64,000 nucleotides of DNA. It comes from Dyadobacter luteus. GTDB lineage: Bacteria > Bacteroidota > Bacteroidia > Cytophagales > Spirosomataceae. A program made the translations under genes and the position numbers. The stretch covers positions 434,001 to 498,000 of the forward strand of contig NZ_QNUL01000001.1 of NCBI RefSeq assembly GCF_003383615.1, in the 5' to 3' direction. Numbering within the stretch: position 1 is the first letter of the stretch; each line of letters starts with the position of its first letter. The notes beneath the pieces are model-generated. The model ran no database searches, was not told where the DNA came from, and saw only the letters and a program-made list of their open reading frames with translations. Of this stretch, positions 49,856 through 61,400 are shown piece by piece.

Positions 49856-51001
49856 ATGAATGTAAAGAAATTAACAGGCAAGATCCATCTCTGGCTTGGG
49901 CTGGTATCGGGGATTATTGTTTTCATTTTGGGGATCACAGGTTGTATCTATGTATTCATAGATGAAATTAAGCCTCTGCTGTATGCAGACAAGTATTTCA
50001 TTCAATCTCCCGGACGAAAAGGTCTCCCTCTAAGTCAGACGCTCCAGGCAGCACAGGATAGCTATGGAGCTGATAAGCCTGTATCGGCCGTTGAGATTTA
50101 TAATTCGGAAGACAGATCTTTGCGCTTCAGGGCTTATAAGGAAAGCGGCGATCCCGGTATTTGGTACTGGGATCGGAAGGAGTATTACGAATCAATCTTT
50201 ATCAATCCATATTCCGGTCAGGTAATTGCTACCGAAAATTCTGAGTTTGAGTTTTTCAGGATTATACTTTATTTACACTGGAGCCTGCTGCTGAGCAATG
50301 AGATCGGGCAGCCAATCACAGGCATTGCCACGCTGATTTTTGTCATCTCGCTGGTCACTGGTTTGATTCTCTGGAAACCCAAAAACAAGAGTGCAGCCCG
50401 GCAGCGTTACTGGTTCCGGTGGAAAAGCACTACGAAATGGAGAAGAAAAAACTATGACCTTCACAATATCCCCGGGTTCTATTCGATGGCATTCATGCTT
50501 ATAATCGGGCTAACCGGTATGGTATTTGCCTTTTCTTGGTTTGACGCCAGCGTACAGTGGATTGCAAACGCCGGTAAAAGTTATCCTGCAAAGGCACCTG
50601 TTTTTTCAGATACGTCTCAGAGTAAAATTGATTTGCCCATAGATGTAGTATTCTCCAGTGTAAGGCGAAAACATCCTCATGCAGAAGGTTATCACATCTA
50701 TTTTCCGGTAAGCAGGCAGGGCGTATTCAATGTGTTGGTCAGAAACGGACAGACATATAATCAGGTCATAGAGCAGTATGATCAGTACACGGGTAAATTG
50801 TTGAAGACACACTACTTTACAGACAAGAATCCGGGCGAAAAACTCAGAGGTCTCAACTATGAAATACACACGGGCAGCATACTAGGACTGCCTGGTAAGA
50901 TTCTGGCCTTTTTTGCAAGTCTGATCGCCGCCAGTTTGCCTGTGTCGGGTTTGCTTATCTGGCGGGGCAGGCGTAAAAGCGCCCCGAAAACACTATACTG
51001 A
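49856..51001 (+). CDS. PepSY-domain membrane protein (PiuB-like), iron cassette 2
   Basis: 381 residues with the same helices and His motifs as the product at 39139: KIHLWLGLVSGIIVFILGITGCIYVF, NYDLHNIPGFYSMAFMLIIGLTGMVFAFSWF, and a last LAFFASLIAASLPVSGLLIWRGR. It probably acts with the receptor upstream in reducing or moving the imported ferric compound in the inner membrane. It is the last gene of the cassette. Confidence 0.88.
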   Translation: MNVKKLTGKIHLWLGLVSGIIVFILGITGCIYVFIDEIKPLLYADKYFIQSPGRKGLPLSQTLQAAQDSYGADKPVSAVEIYNSEDRSLRFRAYKESGDPGIWYWDRKEYYESIFINPYSGQVIATENSEFEFFRIILYLHWSLLLSNEIGQPITGIATLIFVISLVTGLILWKPKNKSAARQRYWFRWKSTTKWRRKNYDLHNIPGFYSMAFMLIIGLTGMVFAFSWFDASVQWIANAGKSYPAKAPVFSDTSQSKIDLPIDVVFSSVRRKHPHAEGYHIYFPVSRQGVFNVLVRNGQTYNQVIEQYDQYTGKLLKTHYFTDKNPGEKLRGLNYEIHTGSILGLPGKILAFFASLIAASLPVSGLLIWRGRRKSAPKTLY

Positions 51002-51098
51002 ATTATGGGATTGACAACACCCACAGATGAGGCTACAAAGGCCACTTTATGATTGTTGAATTTTGCAGTGCAATTCAGCAATCATAAAGAAGATAAAA

Positions 51099-51482
51099 TT
51101 GAATATTGTCATTACAGGCTCGTTGGGTAACATAGGAAAACCATTAACTTATCAATTGTTACATAGAGGACACTCGATAACCGTCATCAGCAGTCAAGCT
51201 GACAGAAAAAATAGCATTGAGGATCTGGGAGCCAAAGCAGCAATTGGCTCCATACATGATACGGATTTTCTGACACTGACCTTTAAAGGCACAGACGTTG
51301 TATATCTTATCGAAGTGATTGATCCTGCCGATTTTTTTGACCCGGCTACAGATGTTATCAAATCCTATTCGGCAATCGCAGCTAACTACAAGCAGGCGGT
51401 AACTGCCGCAAACGTGAAAAAAGTGATTCACCTGAGTAGCATTGGTGCACACACTACTGAAGGAAATGGTGTGCCTCGCTGA
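51099..51482 (+). pseudogene. NmrA-like NAD(P)-binding protein, C-terminally truncated
   Basis: About 127 residues. TTG 51099 (reading MNIVITGSLGNIGKPLTYQLL) follows an AAGAAG ribosome-site-like stretch; a TTG at 51063 is less likely. The N-terminal Rossmann fold with the GxxGxxG loop and KKVIHLSSIGAH is clear, but proteins of this family are about 280-300 residues, and the frame ends after EGNGVPR. None of the three frames beyond continues the family sequence. The C-terminal half has been lost, probably by deletion up to the 3' end of the neighbouring convergent gene. Confidence 0.65.
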
Positions 51483-51536
51483 TTGCCGTTTATGCATACA
51501 GGTCACCTCCTATCGCAATGGTGGTCAGCCAGAGAA

Positions 51537-54533
51537 TCAGTCTTTCACAAACTTAATTCCGTGGCTATTACCATTACCGTCTTCTACAGAAAGAAGATAA
51601 GTACCTTTGTCCAGGTTGCTGATGTCAATGGTCAGACCATTATCCGTATTTTTGGCAAACTGGTCCATCAGCCTACTTTTAGCATCCATACCTACAATCT
51701 TCAAATGTAGATCACTGCCAAAATTCTTGGGAACTTTCAGGTTTAACTTTGTATTTGCAGGATTTGGAAACAATATAAGAGAGTCTTTATTTGTAAAGCT
51801 GACGGCCACAATCCGGGAGTTTTCAGACTTACCATCAAAATCGACTTGCTTAAGCCTGTAATAACTGATTGGATGGGCCTGTGGTGACGGATCGCTGAAT
51901 GTGTATTGAACTGGCTTATCGGAATCCCCGCGACCTGCTACTTTACCAATTGCATGAAAGGCCACCGCATCTGCACTTTTTTCTACAACAAATTCTTTAT
52001 TACTAGATTCAGAAGCCGTTTTCCAGCGTAAAACTGTAGCTAAATTGACCTGCTCCGCATCGAATGAAATCAATGTAACGGGCAATGCAGCATCTCTCAA
52101 ATGGATGATCATAACATCCTTTGGGGGAATAGTGAGAGACAAAATCCCTTGTACCGTTGCAGCCATTGCCTTCGCCGACGGATCTGCTCTGCTAAAAAGC
52201 TCCTCAGATAAATAGTTCGTTTGTCCATTCAGTCCGGCCCTGGCAAGGTCTATTGAAAAAACTTTGGTTTCTGCTCCATAATTAAAAACAGCCAGGTAAT
52301 GATCTCCACCGACTGTTTGGATAAAAAGTGCATTAGGATCCCAGCCCGTATTGCCTTCTACGGGCCGGAAAGCTTTTCCGTTTTTTGCTAACTCGAGCAA
52401 GCCAGCATTTTGTAAAAGCGTTTGCGATGTGGTTTTCCAGATTCCATCAGTTGAATAATCATCTCCTGTAATAATGGTTCCTGTTACAATGGAAGAAGCA
52501 AGCCTTGCACGGTTTTCACCGGCAGTTTGGGTTCCGAAAACAATGTGATCTGCATCAATGTATTGGTATATCTGGTTTTGCCACCAGCCATAATTAGTGC
52601 TATTGAGTGTATAAGCCGTTTCGCTGATATCCTTGTACGCGTCGCAGGCTATCCGCCGCATGTGCACGTAACGCCCTGTAGCAAGGCTGGGCGAAATTGC
52701 AGCATATACCAGCATGGATCCGTCCAGTTGATCTGTCAGATATTCCATACCCACTTTGTATGCTTCCATGCCTGTGTGAATATCGGATTGGTAAAATCCA
52801 TCCGCTTCCAGTGAAGCATGTGCCAAGAAGTCTATCTTGATCATTTCAAAGCCACACGCCTTAAATTTCCCTATTAAATAAGCAATTCTTGCTTTTGTGG
52901 CCGGGTGTGTAGGATCCAGTGCATAAGCGCCGTCCAGATCAATCGGTGCACCGTTCACTTTGGTCCAAACCTCCTCATAATTGTAGGAACTGCCTTCCAT
53001 TTGCCGGTTCGTTTTGCCCCAATCCACAAACGGTGCCCAGTATATACCTGGTTTCAGACCTTTCGTTTTACAATAATCAGCAAACTCAGTAAGTTGACTA
53101 AAATCACCTGTTAAGCCACCAGGAGTGAGGTTATCCCAGTAAGAATCGAGATCAATGAAAAGGGTATTATCTCCATTTCGGAATGTTGGAACCTGATCTG
53201 CAAAGTAATCCACTACCGCTTTTGCTTTCGGAAGGTTCAGATCCGCCTGAATAGCGCCCCAGCTGTTCCAACCAAAAGGAGTGCCGCCGGTCCAATCAAA
53301 AATATACCTTGGCTCTGCCAGTGCGTTTGCTTTTCCATATTCTTCAAAACCATTACGCCAGTCATTGTAATAGCCCACCAATATCCGAGGTGATTTGCAA
53401 CTTTGCTTTCCTATACCAACCCAACCATGACCTCTCTTGTCTCGTGTCACATTTTCGCTCGTCCAGCCGGCTACGACGGAGATAAATGAAGTTCCGGTGC
53501 GCCCTTCGCCTGCGAGGTTCACGCCTGTTTTCCATACTTGATGCTCTACGGAACCTATGATTAAGCCTTTACGGCTGGTATTATCGTAAATCGCTCCTGC
53601 TTCTGATGAAGTAAAATTCGCATAGCCAATTTCCTTCGCTTCATAACGAATCCATTTATCATTGTCGAAAGGAACAAAAAGTGCCCGCCTGTCCCCATTC
53701 GATTGAATATCAACCGCATTGGACGTGATCGGCGTCATTTTGTAAGAATTTGAACCGGAACCATTGAGTATCAATTCCGTATAAAAATGGTCTTTCCCTG
53801 AATATGTATAAAAAACCTGCTGCATTTCCAGCTGACCGCTGCCCGTGAGCGTGATTACGTGCCTGGTTCCCGCACCAAACTCATCGCTAATCGCGGCTGA
53901 TGAATATACCCGACTGCTGTAACCAGATGTACTGTTGGCAACAGAATTGGAATGTGCCGTTGCAAAAACCTCTCCGACCGTTTTTACATTGTTGAAATAC
54001 ACATCATAGGTGCCGTTGTTCAGATCGTAATTGATCTTGTTATTGGTACCAAATGCGATGGTTTGGATATTGGGCGCATTCAGTGGTATCAAGGTTATTT
54101 TATCAACATTCGGCCCGTAACCAAATGTATTATCGAGCTTGATTGCATTGCTTCCCGCGTTCAGTGTCACATTCACACCGATTGTCACAACTGTCGACCA
54201 ACCTCCGGAAGCTGGGCAGGTTACTGCGATCAAATCATCCGCATTGGGCGTCACGTTGATCGTTCGCTGATCGCTGGTGCAGTAGGAAAGCAGCAGCTTG
54301 TAAGTCCCCGCTGCGGCCACATTCACAGGAATCGTAACCGAACCACCGCCTAGGTTCCCAATCATTTTTTGTCCCGAACAGGATTCACAATCCTGAATAT
54401 CCGCACCACCTGCAATGGCACCAGACTCAGCTTCAAAACTTTGTGAAAAGGACTGAAATGAAACAAATGTGAGCAGACAAGCAACCAGCCGTAACTGGTT
54501 CAACTTCCTGATATTATCAAAATAACTAAACAT
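51537..54533 (-). CDS. Clan-D glycosidase (GH27/GH36-like, probable alpha-galactosidase) with CBM and type IX sorting domain
   Basis: About 998 residues. I use ATG 54531-54533 (MFSYFDNIRKLNQ), 7 nt after the upstream stop; the longer frame runs into that gene. Signal peptide to FQSFSQ; CBM6/35-like domain (about 33-150, FEAESGAIAGGADIQ); N-terminal beta domain; TIM barrel with PFGWNSWGAI, LFIDLDSYWDN, the nucleophile-type MIKIDFLAHAS (Asp in KIDF) and MRRIACDAYKD (acid/base Asp). A C-terminal beta domain is followed by a type IX sorting domain (LILFPNPANTKLNLKVP ... GTYLLSVEDGNG). It is likely secreted to the surface. Alpha-galactosidase is the default, but related enzymes act on other alpha-linked sugars. 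Confidence 0.82.
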   Translation of the reverse strand: MFSYFDNIRKLNQLRLVACLLTFVSFQSFSQSFEAESGAIAGGADIQDCESCSGQKMIGNLGGGSVTIPVNVAAAGTYKLLLSYCTSDQRTINVTPNADDLIAVTCPASGGWSTVVTIGVNVTLNAGSNAIKLDNTFGYGPNVDKITLIPLNAPNIQTIAFGTNNKINYDLNNGTYDVYFNNVKTVGEVFATAHSNSVANSTSGYSSRVYSSAAISDEFGAGTRHVITLTGSGQLEMQQVFYTYSGKDHFYTELILNGSGSNSYKMTPITSNAVDIQSNGDRRALFVPFDNDKWIRYEAKEIGYANFTSSEAGAIYDNTSRKGLIIGSVEHQVWKTGVNLAGEGRTGTSFISVVAGWTSENVTRDKRGHGWVGIGKQSCKSPRILVGYYNDWRNGFEEYGKANALAEPRYIFDWTGGTPFGWNSWGAIQADLNLPKAKAVVDYFADQVPTFRNGDNTLFIDLDSYWDNLTPGGLTGDFSQLTEFADYCKTKGLKPGIYWAPFVDWGKTNRQMEGSSYNYEEVWTKVNGAPIDLDGAYALDPTHPATKARIAYLIGKFKACGFEMIKIDFLAHASLEADGFYQSDIHTGMEAYKVGMEYLTDQLDGSMLVYAAISPSLATGRYVHMRRIACDAYKDISETAYTLNSTNYGWWQNQIYQYIDADHIVFGTQTAGENRARLASSIVTGTIITGDDYSTDGIWKTTSQTLLQNAGLLELAKNGKAFRPVEGNTGWDPNALFIQTVGGDHYLAVFNYGAETKVFSIDLARAGLNGQTNYLSEELFSRADPSAKAMAATVQGILSLTIPPKDVMIIHLRDAALPVTLISFDAEQVNLATVLRWKTASESSNKEFVVEKSADAVAFHAIGKVAGRGDSDKPVQYTFSDPSPQAHPISYYRLKQVDFDGKSENSRIVAVSFTNKDSLILFPNPANTKLNLKVPKNFGSDLHLKIVGMDAKSRLMDQFAKNTDNGLTIDISNLDKGTYLLSVEDGNGNSHGIKFVKD

Positions 54534-54540
54534 AATCAAT

Positions 54541-56895
54541 TCATTTTTCGCGGGTTGATGTAATTTCCTTTTTCTCTCCATTAATCTTCACCAGCACTTT
54601 TCGAGGATCTTTCGATGTAATCTTGTAGGTAGTTATTTTACCATCCTTCCATGCAAAATTCACCGTAAAATTGCCTCGTGCTTTCAGTCCTTTCACTTCG
54701 CCCGACGCTTTCCAGGAATCCGGGATTGCGGGTAATACATCAATATAACCATCATGACTCTGGATCAGCATTTCGGCGATCCCGGCTGTGCCCCCAAAGT
54801 TGCCGTCGATCTGGAAAGGTGGGCCAGCCGAGAGCAGATTGGGATATACTCCTCCCCCTCCTCCATAATTGATGTTTGTTTGCAAGGTCGGCATAAGCAA
54901 TTCCCTTAGTAGCTTGTCAGCCCTGTTACCGTCACCTAATCGGGCCCAAAATAGTAGCTTGTAAGCCTTTGACCAACCAGGACTGTCGTCGCCGCGTACT
55001 TCCAGCGTAGCAGCTGAGGCTGTTGCCAGTTCGGGTGTTTTTTCAGGAGTAATCAACCCAGCAGGATAAAGTCCGTACAGATGCGAAATGTGACGGTGTT
55101 TGGGATCTGTTTCCTTATACTCCTCCAACCACTCCATCAGTCTGCCGTCGCTTCCCACAACGCCGGGAGGCGGCAGTTCTTTCAGTTTGTTTTCAAGAAG
55201 TTTTTTAAAATCCGAATCCGTGCCCAGCACTTCGCATGCGGTGATCACATTGGTAAAAAGCTCACGGGTGATCTGGTTATCAATAGTGGGTCCCATACAA
55301 ATTGACGCAGTTTTTCCGTTAGGCAGGTAAAATGAATTTTCAGGAGAAACAGATGGGGCGGTAACCAGCCAGCCTGTTTTTGAATCCCTGATCAAGGCGC
55401 TACTATAAAATTCAGCTGAACCTTTAAGTATAGGGTAAATGTCCCTGAGATAATTTTTATCATTTGTGAATGCATAGTGCTCCCACAAATTATTGCAAAT
55501 CCAGCCCGAACCTGCATTGCTTGCACCCCAGGAAGCTTCCTCTCCCGGAGCGGTATAACCCCATACATTCGTGATTACGTGTGCAACCCAACCATTGGCC
55601 TTATAATAAGCCTTAGCCGTTTTTTCTCCATCTTTTACCATGCCTTTCACCAGATCGGCCAACGGCAAATTGAGTTCAGATAGATTGGCTACCTCAACCG
55701 GCCAGTGGTTCATCTGCACATTCACGTCCAAATGATAATCCCCATTCCACGGTGTTTGGATCTGGTTCGCCCACAGTCCCTGCAAGTTCGGTGGCAGTAA
55801 TCCTACGCGTGTGCTGCTGATGCTCAGATACCGGCCAAACTGGAAGAATAAAACTGGCAGCTCATTATCTGATCCGGGATTTTTATGAAACGCAGCAAGC
55901 CGCTGATCGGTCGGCATTTGATCGCCTTTGGACCCGCCAAGATGCATTGTTGCACGGTTGTACAATTTCTGGAAGTTTGCTATATGCGTTTGTTTCTGAA
56001 CAGTGTAAGATTTTTTCAATGCGACATCAATCAGCCTCTGCGTCTCCGATTCAAAGTTTTTGGTTTTAAAATCGGTACCTGCTGAAAAGTAAAGGATAAT
56101 TTCATCTGCATCAGAAATCACAATTTGTTTTCCTGAAGTAACTATTTTCCCGCCTTTCACCTGCGGCTTAATCTTGGTCAGATACTTCATTCCTTTTCCA
56201 TCGGTCCCATTGTTCAGCTGCCCCGACATTTCGAGCACATTGTTCTTTACAACGGTCTGAAAACGTTCGGGGCGGTCCAGTGAAAGGCGTAAATTGAGAT
56301 GACCAGGTTTATCGGCAGAAATTTTGATGATACCCACATCATCACCAAAACTTGTAAAATACTCTCGCTTGTAGGTCACACCATTGACTGTGTATACCAA
56401 ACCGGAAACAGCATTATTGAGAGACAACTCACGCTTATAACGCTGAAACTGAACCTTTGAAGAGTCAATACCTTTGTACGAAAAATTCATGTGCAGATTT
56501 CCTAACACCTGATAACATCCAAAAGGAACATTGGCCCCATCTCCGTGTCCTGAGCCTTCCCCTTTTGCCACAAAATTCTGATTAACCAACTGCTGAGCCT
56601 CATCGTTTTTTCCATCCAAAAGCAATTTCCGGATCTCAGGCAGACTTTTGTGAGCCTCATAATTGTTCGCATCCTGTGGCGCTCCTGACCACAACGTGAT
56701 ATCATTGAGCGTAATATTTTCGCTCAACACCCCGCCGTCGTTCATCATCCCCAGCCGCCCATTCCCCACAGGAATCGTCTCTTCCCATTGAGCAGCCGGT
56801 TTATCGTACCAGATACGCAAGTTGGTTTGTTGCGAAAAGCAGCCAGTAATTGATAAAAGACTCAGGATGGTTGTTAATAGTAGGTTATTTCTCAT
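54541..56895 (-). CDS. GH95 alpha-L-fucosidase (or alpha-L-galactosidase) lipoprotein
   Basis: 784 residues. A lipobox near residue 19 (LSITGC) indicates a lipoprotein. The GH95 start [24 protein letters not shown] and LNDITLWSG are diagnostic, followed by the (alpha/alpha)6 barrel with [32 protein letters not shown] and [23 protein letters not shown]95 enzymes are inverting and remove alpha-1,2-L-fucose, as found on xyloglucan side chains and host glycans. The motif that in Bifidobacterium AfcA is N-x-N reads D390-V-N392. It is 80 nt after susD and 7 nt before the clan-D glycosidase gene. Confidence 0.92.
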   Translation of the reverse strand: MRNNLLLTTILSLLSITGCFSQQTNLRIWYDKPAAQWEETIPVGNGRLGMMNDGGVLSENITLNDITLWSGAPQDANNYEAHKSLPEIRKLLLDGKNDEAQQLVNQNFVAKGEGSGHGDGANVPFGCYQVLGNLHMNFSYKGIDSSKVQFQRYKRELSLNNAVSGLVYTVNGVTYKREYFTSFGDDVGIIKISADKPGHLNLRLSLDRPERFQTVVKNNVLEMSGQLNNGTDGKGMKYLTKIKPQVKGGKIVTSGKQIVISDADEIILYFSAGTDFKTKNFESETQRLIDVALKKSYTVQKQTHIANFQKLYNRATMHLGGSKGDQMPTDQRLAAFHKNPGSDNELPVLFFQFGRYLSISSTRVGLLPPNLQGLWANQIQTPWNGDYHLDVNVQMNHWPVEVANLSELNLPLADLVKGMVKDGEKTAKAYYKANGWVAHVITNVWGYTAPGEEASWGASNAGSGWICNNLWEHYAFTNDKNYLRDIYPILKGSAEFYSSALIRDSKTGWLVTAPSVSPENSFYLPNGKTASICMGPTIDNQITRELFTNVITACEVLGTDSDFKKLLENKLKELPPPGVVGSDGRLMEWLEEYKETDPKHRHISHLYGLYPAGLITPEKTPELATASAATLEVRGDDSPGWSKAYKLLFWARLGDGNRADKLLRELLMPTLQTNINYGGGGGVYPNLLSAGPPFQIDGNFGGTAGIAEMLIQSHDGYIDVLPAIPDSWKASGEVKGLKARGNFTVNFAWKDGKITTYKITSKDPRKVLVKINGEKKEITSTREK

Positions 56896-56932
56896 GGATA
56901 TAGGTTTGGTACTTCACCAGGATATCAATTCT

Positions 56933-56963
56933 GCTTCGCTCAGTTTGTCAGACCAAGCGAAGC
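56933..56963. repeat. Intercistronic hairpin between susD and the GH95 gene
   Basis: GCTTCGCT and AGCGAAGC pair perfectly around a 15-nt loop, with no T tract. It may stabilise the upstream part of the transcript, as often seen downstream of highly expressed susCD genes. Confidence 0.4.
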
Positions 56964-56975
56964 CTATGCTTCTCC

Positions 56976-58493
56976 CTAACGATAATCTTCATTTTGCACC
57001 AGTACACCACCACTTTTGTCGATTTCGGGTTGGGGTATGGGCCATTTGTAAAACTTCTTTTCAAATTTGTAAGGGACGAAACTGTCTTTTACGTTATTCA
57101 AGACCGTTTCTGCGATGCGCCATCTTTTCAAGTCGTAATAACGCAAGCCTTCAAAGCCTAGCTCAATGCGTCGTTCGTGCCGGATTCTTTCACGCATTTG
57201 CGCTTTGGTTAACCCGGTTGGTAATGTGGGCATTTTGGAACGTAGCCGCACATCGTTGATCGCTTTGTAAACCGATGCATCCGGCCCTGCAAGTTCATTC
57301 TGCGCCTCTGCGTACATCAGTAAAACATCTGCCAAACGCAGTACTACTGCATTCTGCTGACTCAATGTTGAAAATCCAAATGGAATATTTTCAGGTGCAA
57401 GGAATTTCATAACACCATAACCCGACGGGCGGCTGTTAGACGGAATATGCACCCGGCCTCCACCAAAATCAGGATGATCCACAAAAACTGTTTTAGCAAG
57501 ACGTGAATCCCGGTTTTTGAAAGGTTCGTCTTTGTCTGTCAGCGGCGATACGCCGTAGGGAAGTCCATCAGTGCATTCAAAAGCATCAACGAAATTCTGT
57601 AACGGACTTGCTACCAGCCAGTCGCCATAATACATATCCCAAGGACGCGTGTTGTTAGGTGCCAGAAAGTTAATCGAATAAATGATCTCCGGGTTGTTTT
57701 TCTGCCCCGCGTCGCGGAACAGATCTTCGAAGTTAGGACTCAGAGTGTACTTTGGTATTACGGCGCTTGTGAGCTCTTTTACCTGCGTCAGCACCGTCGG
57801 ATCGGGTGTTCCATCTTCTCCGTAAGCAGCAAAAATCAGTACACGGGCTTTCAAAGCCTGCGCGGAAGACACTGCTGCGTGACCACCGTTTTGCGGGTAT
57901 GCATTCGATTTCAGATTGGCAATGGCAAAATCAAGATCTGCATTGATCTGCGCAAGTATTTCAGCAGCAGGCACTTTAGGTTGATTTTGTGTTTCCAGGG
58001 TAAGCGGTACTAAAACCAATGGAACATCCCCATACAAATGGTAGAGCTGGAAATAGTAAAATGCTCTCAAAAAACGAACTTCTGCCTCATAAAGCGTACG
58101 GTCCGCATTGGATATATCCGAATTTGTGTAGGCCTCAAGCTGTGCCAGGAAAATATTCACCCGCGCGATCGCCTTATAACTTTCTCCATAAACACCAGAA
58201 ACATAACCGCCTGTGGATGGACTGATACTTCCCGATGTAATTTCCCGGGCACTTCCTGAATTGTGCTGCGCAAACCCATCATCCGCAAGACAATTCCAGA
58301 CCGGCAATTCCACCGCCCAAGGATCGGCCTGCATAGAAGCATAATTGGCCGTCAATGCTTTGTCAAAATCCCCTTTCGTTTTCCAGAAAGTAGACGAAGA
58401 AATCTGGTCAAGCGGATTCAGATCGAGGTTATCGTTGCATGAACTGAAAGCCAGCGCCAGCAGCATGAACAGTTTTATTTTCTGACTTTTCAT
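56976..58493 (-). CDS. SusD/RagB-family glycan-binding lipoprotein
   Basis: 505 residues. Lipobox around residues 16-19 (LAFSSC) and the SusD start DNLDLNPLDQISSSTFWKTKGDF. The TPR-like region has LYEAEVRFLRAFYYFQLYHLYGDVPLV and the C-terminus VVLRLADVLLMYAEAQNELAG and RRIELGFEGLRYYDLKRW. It shares one base with the upstream susC stop and so is coupled to it. With SusC it should capture fucosylated oligosaccharides. Confidence 0.93.
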   Translation of the reverse strand: MKSQKIKLFMLLALAFSSCNDNLDLNPLDQISSSTFWKTKGDFDKALTANYASMQADPWAVELPVWNCLADDGFAQHNSGSAREITSGSISPSTGGYVSGVYGESYKAIARVNIFLAQLEAYTNSDISNADRTLYEAEVRFLRAFYYFQLYHLYGDVPLVLVPLTLETQNQPKVPAAEILAQINADLDFAIANLKSNAYPQNGGHAAVSSAQALKARVLIFAAYGEDGTPDPTVLTQVKELTSAVIPKYTLSPNFEDLFRDAGQKNNPEIIYSINFLAPNNTRPWDMYYGDWLVASPLQNFVDAFECTDGLPYGVSPLTDKDEPFKNRDSRLAKTVFVDHPDFGGGRVHIPSNSRPSGYGVMKFLAPENIPFGFSTLSQQNAVVLRLADVLLMYAEAQNELAGPDASVYKAINDVRLRSKMPTLPTGLTKAQMRERIRHERRIELGFEGLRYYDLKRWRIAETVLNNVKDSFVPYKFEKKFYKWPIPQPEIDKSGGVLVQNEDYR

Positions 58494-61400
58494 TATAGTT
58501 TAATATTTAGTCCGAATGAGTAAATCTTGTTTTGAGGATATTGTACAAACGCTCCGCTTCCGCCGCGCTCCGGATCCAGGCCTGGGTATTTTGTAGCCGT
58601 AATCAGGTTATCACCAGAAAAGAACAGGCGCAGGTTATCCATGCCGATCTTTTTTACCAATGTCTGAGGAAGGGAGTATCCCACTGTAAGGTTTTTCAGT
58701 CTCAGGTAAGAAGCATCCTGCAAAAAGTAGGAAGATGGCCTGCGAATGCGATCAGGTGCGCCCCAGCCCCAGTAAATTCGCGGCATGGTAGTCGACGGAT
58801 TTTCCGGCGTCCAGCGGTTACGCCAGTCCGTTGTCGGCGGCGAGCCTTGTACAAAAGGGACTGTTCCCCAATTGTCTACAAAAAATTTAACATTATTAAC
58901 ACCTTGAAAAAGAGCAGAAAAATCAAAGCCTTTCCAGTTAGCCGACAGGTTGAATGCATAGTTTAATCCAGGATAATTTCCTGTCATCACCACACGGTCT
59001 TCATCGTTGATCACTCCGTCGCCATTTACATCCCTGAAACGGATATCTCCCGGCACCGTCGCGTCATTATACTGCTTTGGCGCAGCCGCAATCTCATCTT
59101 GTGACTGGAAAATACCTGTCATTTCGAGCATGTAGTAAGTTTCGTACTCCCTGCCCTCTTCCCGGATCCGGTAACCGTCAATTTCACGCTGTCCGAATTT
59201 GACCAGCTTGTTTTTATAATGTTCCAGATTGGCACCTATTGTGTAGTTCAATCCTGAAAATACGCCACTCGAAACCTGGTGATTGTACGTAACGCCTAGC
59301 TCCACACCCGTATTCTGCATGGTTCCATTGTTGATCGTTGGTGCGCCAAGGCCTACTACTCCTGTCACCTGCGAGCTTCGCAAAATATCGGTTGTTGTTT
59401 TACGATACAAGTCTGCGGTCAGATTCAGGCCACTGAAGACGGTAAGATCCATGCCTATGTCAGCGATGGTTGTAGTTTCCCAGCGGATATTAGCATTGGA
59501 AAGCTGCGTTTGCGCTACACCGGAAGACAGGTTGGAATCGTCAAACGAGTAATTGCCTGTAAAACTCAGGATCGCCTGATAAGGATAATTTCCAATATTC
59601 TGGTTTCCCAGCTGCCCCCAGGATCCACGAAACTTCAGGCTATTGAGCCATTTAAAATCCAGATTTTTGATAAAATCCTCTTCCGTAACCCGCCAGCCCG
59701 CAGAGAAGGAAGGGAACACTCCCCATCGGGAATCCGCATTCAACCTGGAAGTTCCGTCGTAACGCATGTTGGCTTCCAGCAGGTAACGTTCCTTAAAATT
59801 GTAGTTCAGTCTTCCAAAGAATGAACGTATTGCCCACTCATTCTTAGAACCATTTGCATACTGTATCGATGGGCTTCCTGCATTGATCTCGCGCAGCACA
59901 TCGGTGGGAAAGTTTCTCCGGATCGCTTCCAGGTATTGATATGTACTTTTTTCGGTACTATATCCTACCTGCAGTTTGAATGCATGGTTTTGGGCAAAAG
60001 TGCGCTCATAATCCAGATAGGAGAATAAATTGGTATAAACATTCTGCTCATCTTTCACTTCCAGTCCGCCGCCAAGATCCAGGGTAGCCATGAAATCATT
60101 CGTACGAAAATTGTAAAGCTGCAGCGGAGGCTTGAAAGATTTGGTCTTGTAAAAATCCGCATTAACTGCCCCTTTCGCATACCAGGTCAATCCTTTCAAC
60201 AGATTTACTTCAAACCAACCCTGCGTATTGGCCGAATAATCCAGCTTGTCGCGGTTGATATTTCCTTCCAAAAGCGCGATCGGGTTTTTGTTATTGTACT
60301 CAAGATCATACGCTTTGTAGGTAAACCTGCCGCTGCCGTCGGCGAGCTTTGGCCCGTAAGTAGGTGCCTGTGACATAGCCGACAGGAACATATCCTCCGA
60401 GCCAAAAACAGGCGATGTCGTATTACCCGATTTCAATGCAAGATTTGCGCCGAATTTAATCTTCTTGGTTATCTGAGAAGCTATGTTCAACCGCGCATTG
60501 TATTTTTCAAAATCAAATCCTTTCATCACACCTTTCTGGTTCACGTATCCGACGGAAGCATTGAAATGCGTTCCGCCACGTCCGCCGCTGAAAGTCAGGT
60601 CGTGCTGGTGCGTGGGGGCTGTTTGAAAAATCAGACTCAGCCAGTCGGTATTCGGGTACAGGTTGCGGTCGGTTGCATTGCGGTATTCGTCGATCTGCTG
60701 CTGTGAATACAAGCCGGAAGTAAGCCCCGAATTGAGACGTGCTTCATTATACAACTCCATATATTCCGCCGAATTCGTGATCAGGTCAAAAAGCTTCGTA
60801 GGCTTGTTAATCGCATAATTCCCGCTGTATTGCACACTCAGCTTTCCTTCACTCCCTTTTTTCGTCGTTACCAGAATCACCCCGTTGGCCGCCCTTGCTC
60901 CATAAATGGATGCGGAAGCGGCGTCCTTCAATACCGATACACTTTCAATATTATTGGGATTCAGGTCGGCCATATTGCCCTGTACGCCATCGATCAATAC
61001 AAGTGGATCCGAACCTGCGCCACTGAAAGTACCTGTACCCCGTATCCGCACAGATACCCCTTCATTACCCGGCTCGCCCGTTCCCTGCCGCACCTGAACA
61101 CCCGGCATTGTTCCCTGCAGCATCGCTGTTGGGTTCGTAACCGGTCTTCTGATCATTTCTTCTCCGCTTACAGTAGCTACTGCGCCGGTCAGGTTTACCT
61201 TTTTCTGCGTTCCATAACCTACCACTACCACTTCACTGAGCTGTTTCAGATCTTCTTTCAGAACAACATCGATAACACTGCGGCCCCCTATAGTTTGCTC
61301 GGAAGCTTCGTAACCAATATAGGAGAACACAAGCACTGCGTTTTCGTCGGCCACATTCAGCATGTATTTACCATTCATATCGGTCACTGTGCCGAAGGTC

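Noticed and set aside
51484..51536. Minus-strand hydrophobic peptide (LILWLTTIAIGGDLYA) just after the glycosidase stop
   Set aside because: It could be the tail of a lost membrane-protein gene, but the stretch is too short to assign or to separate from chance.
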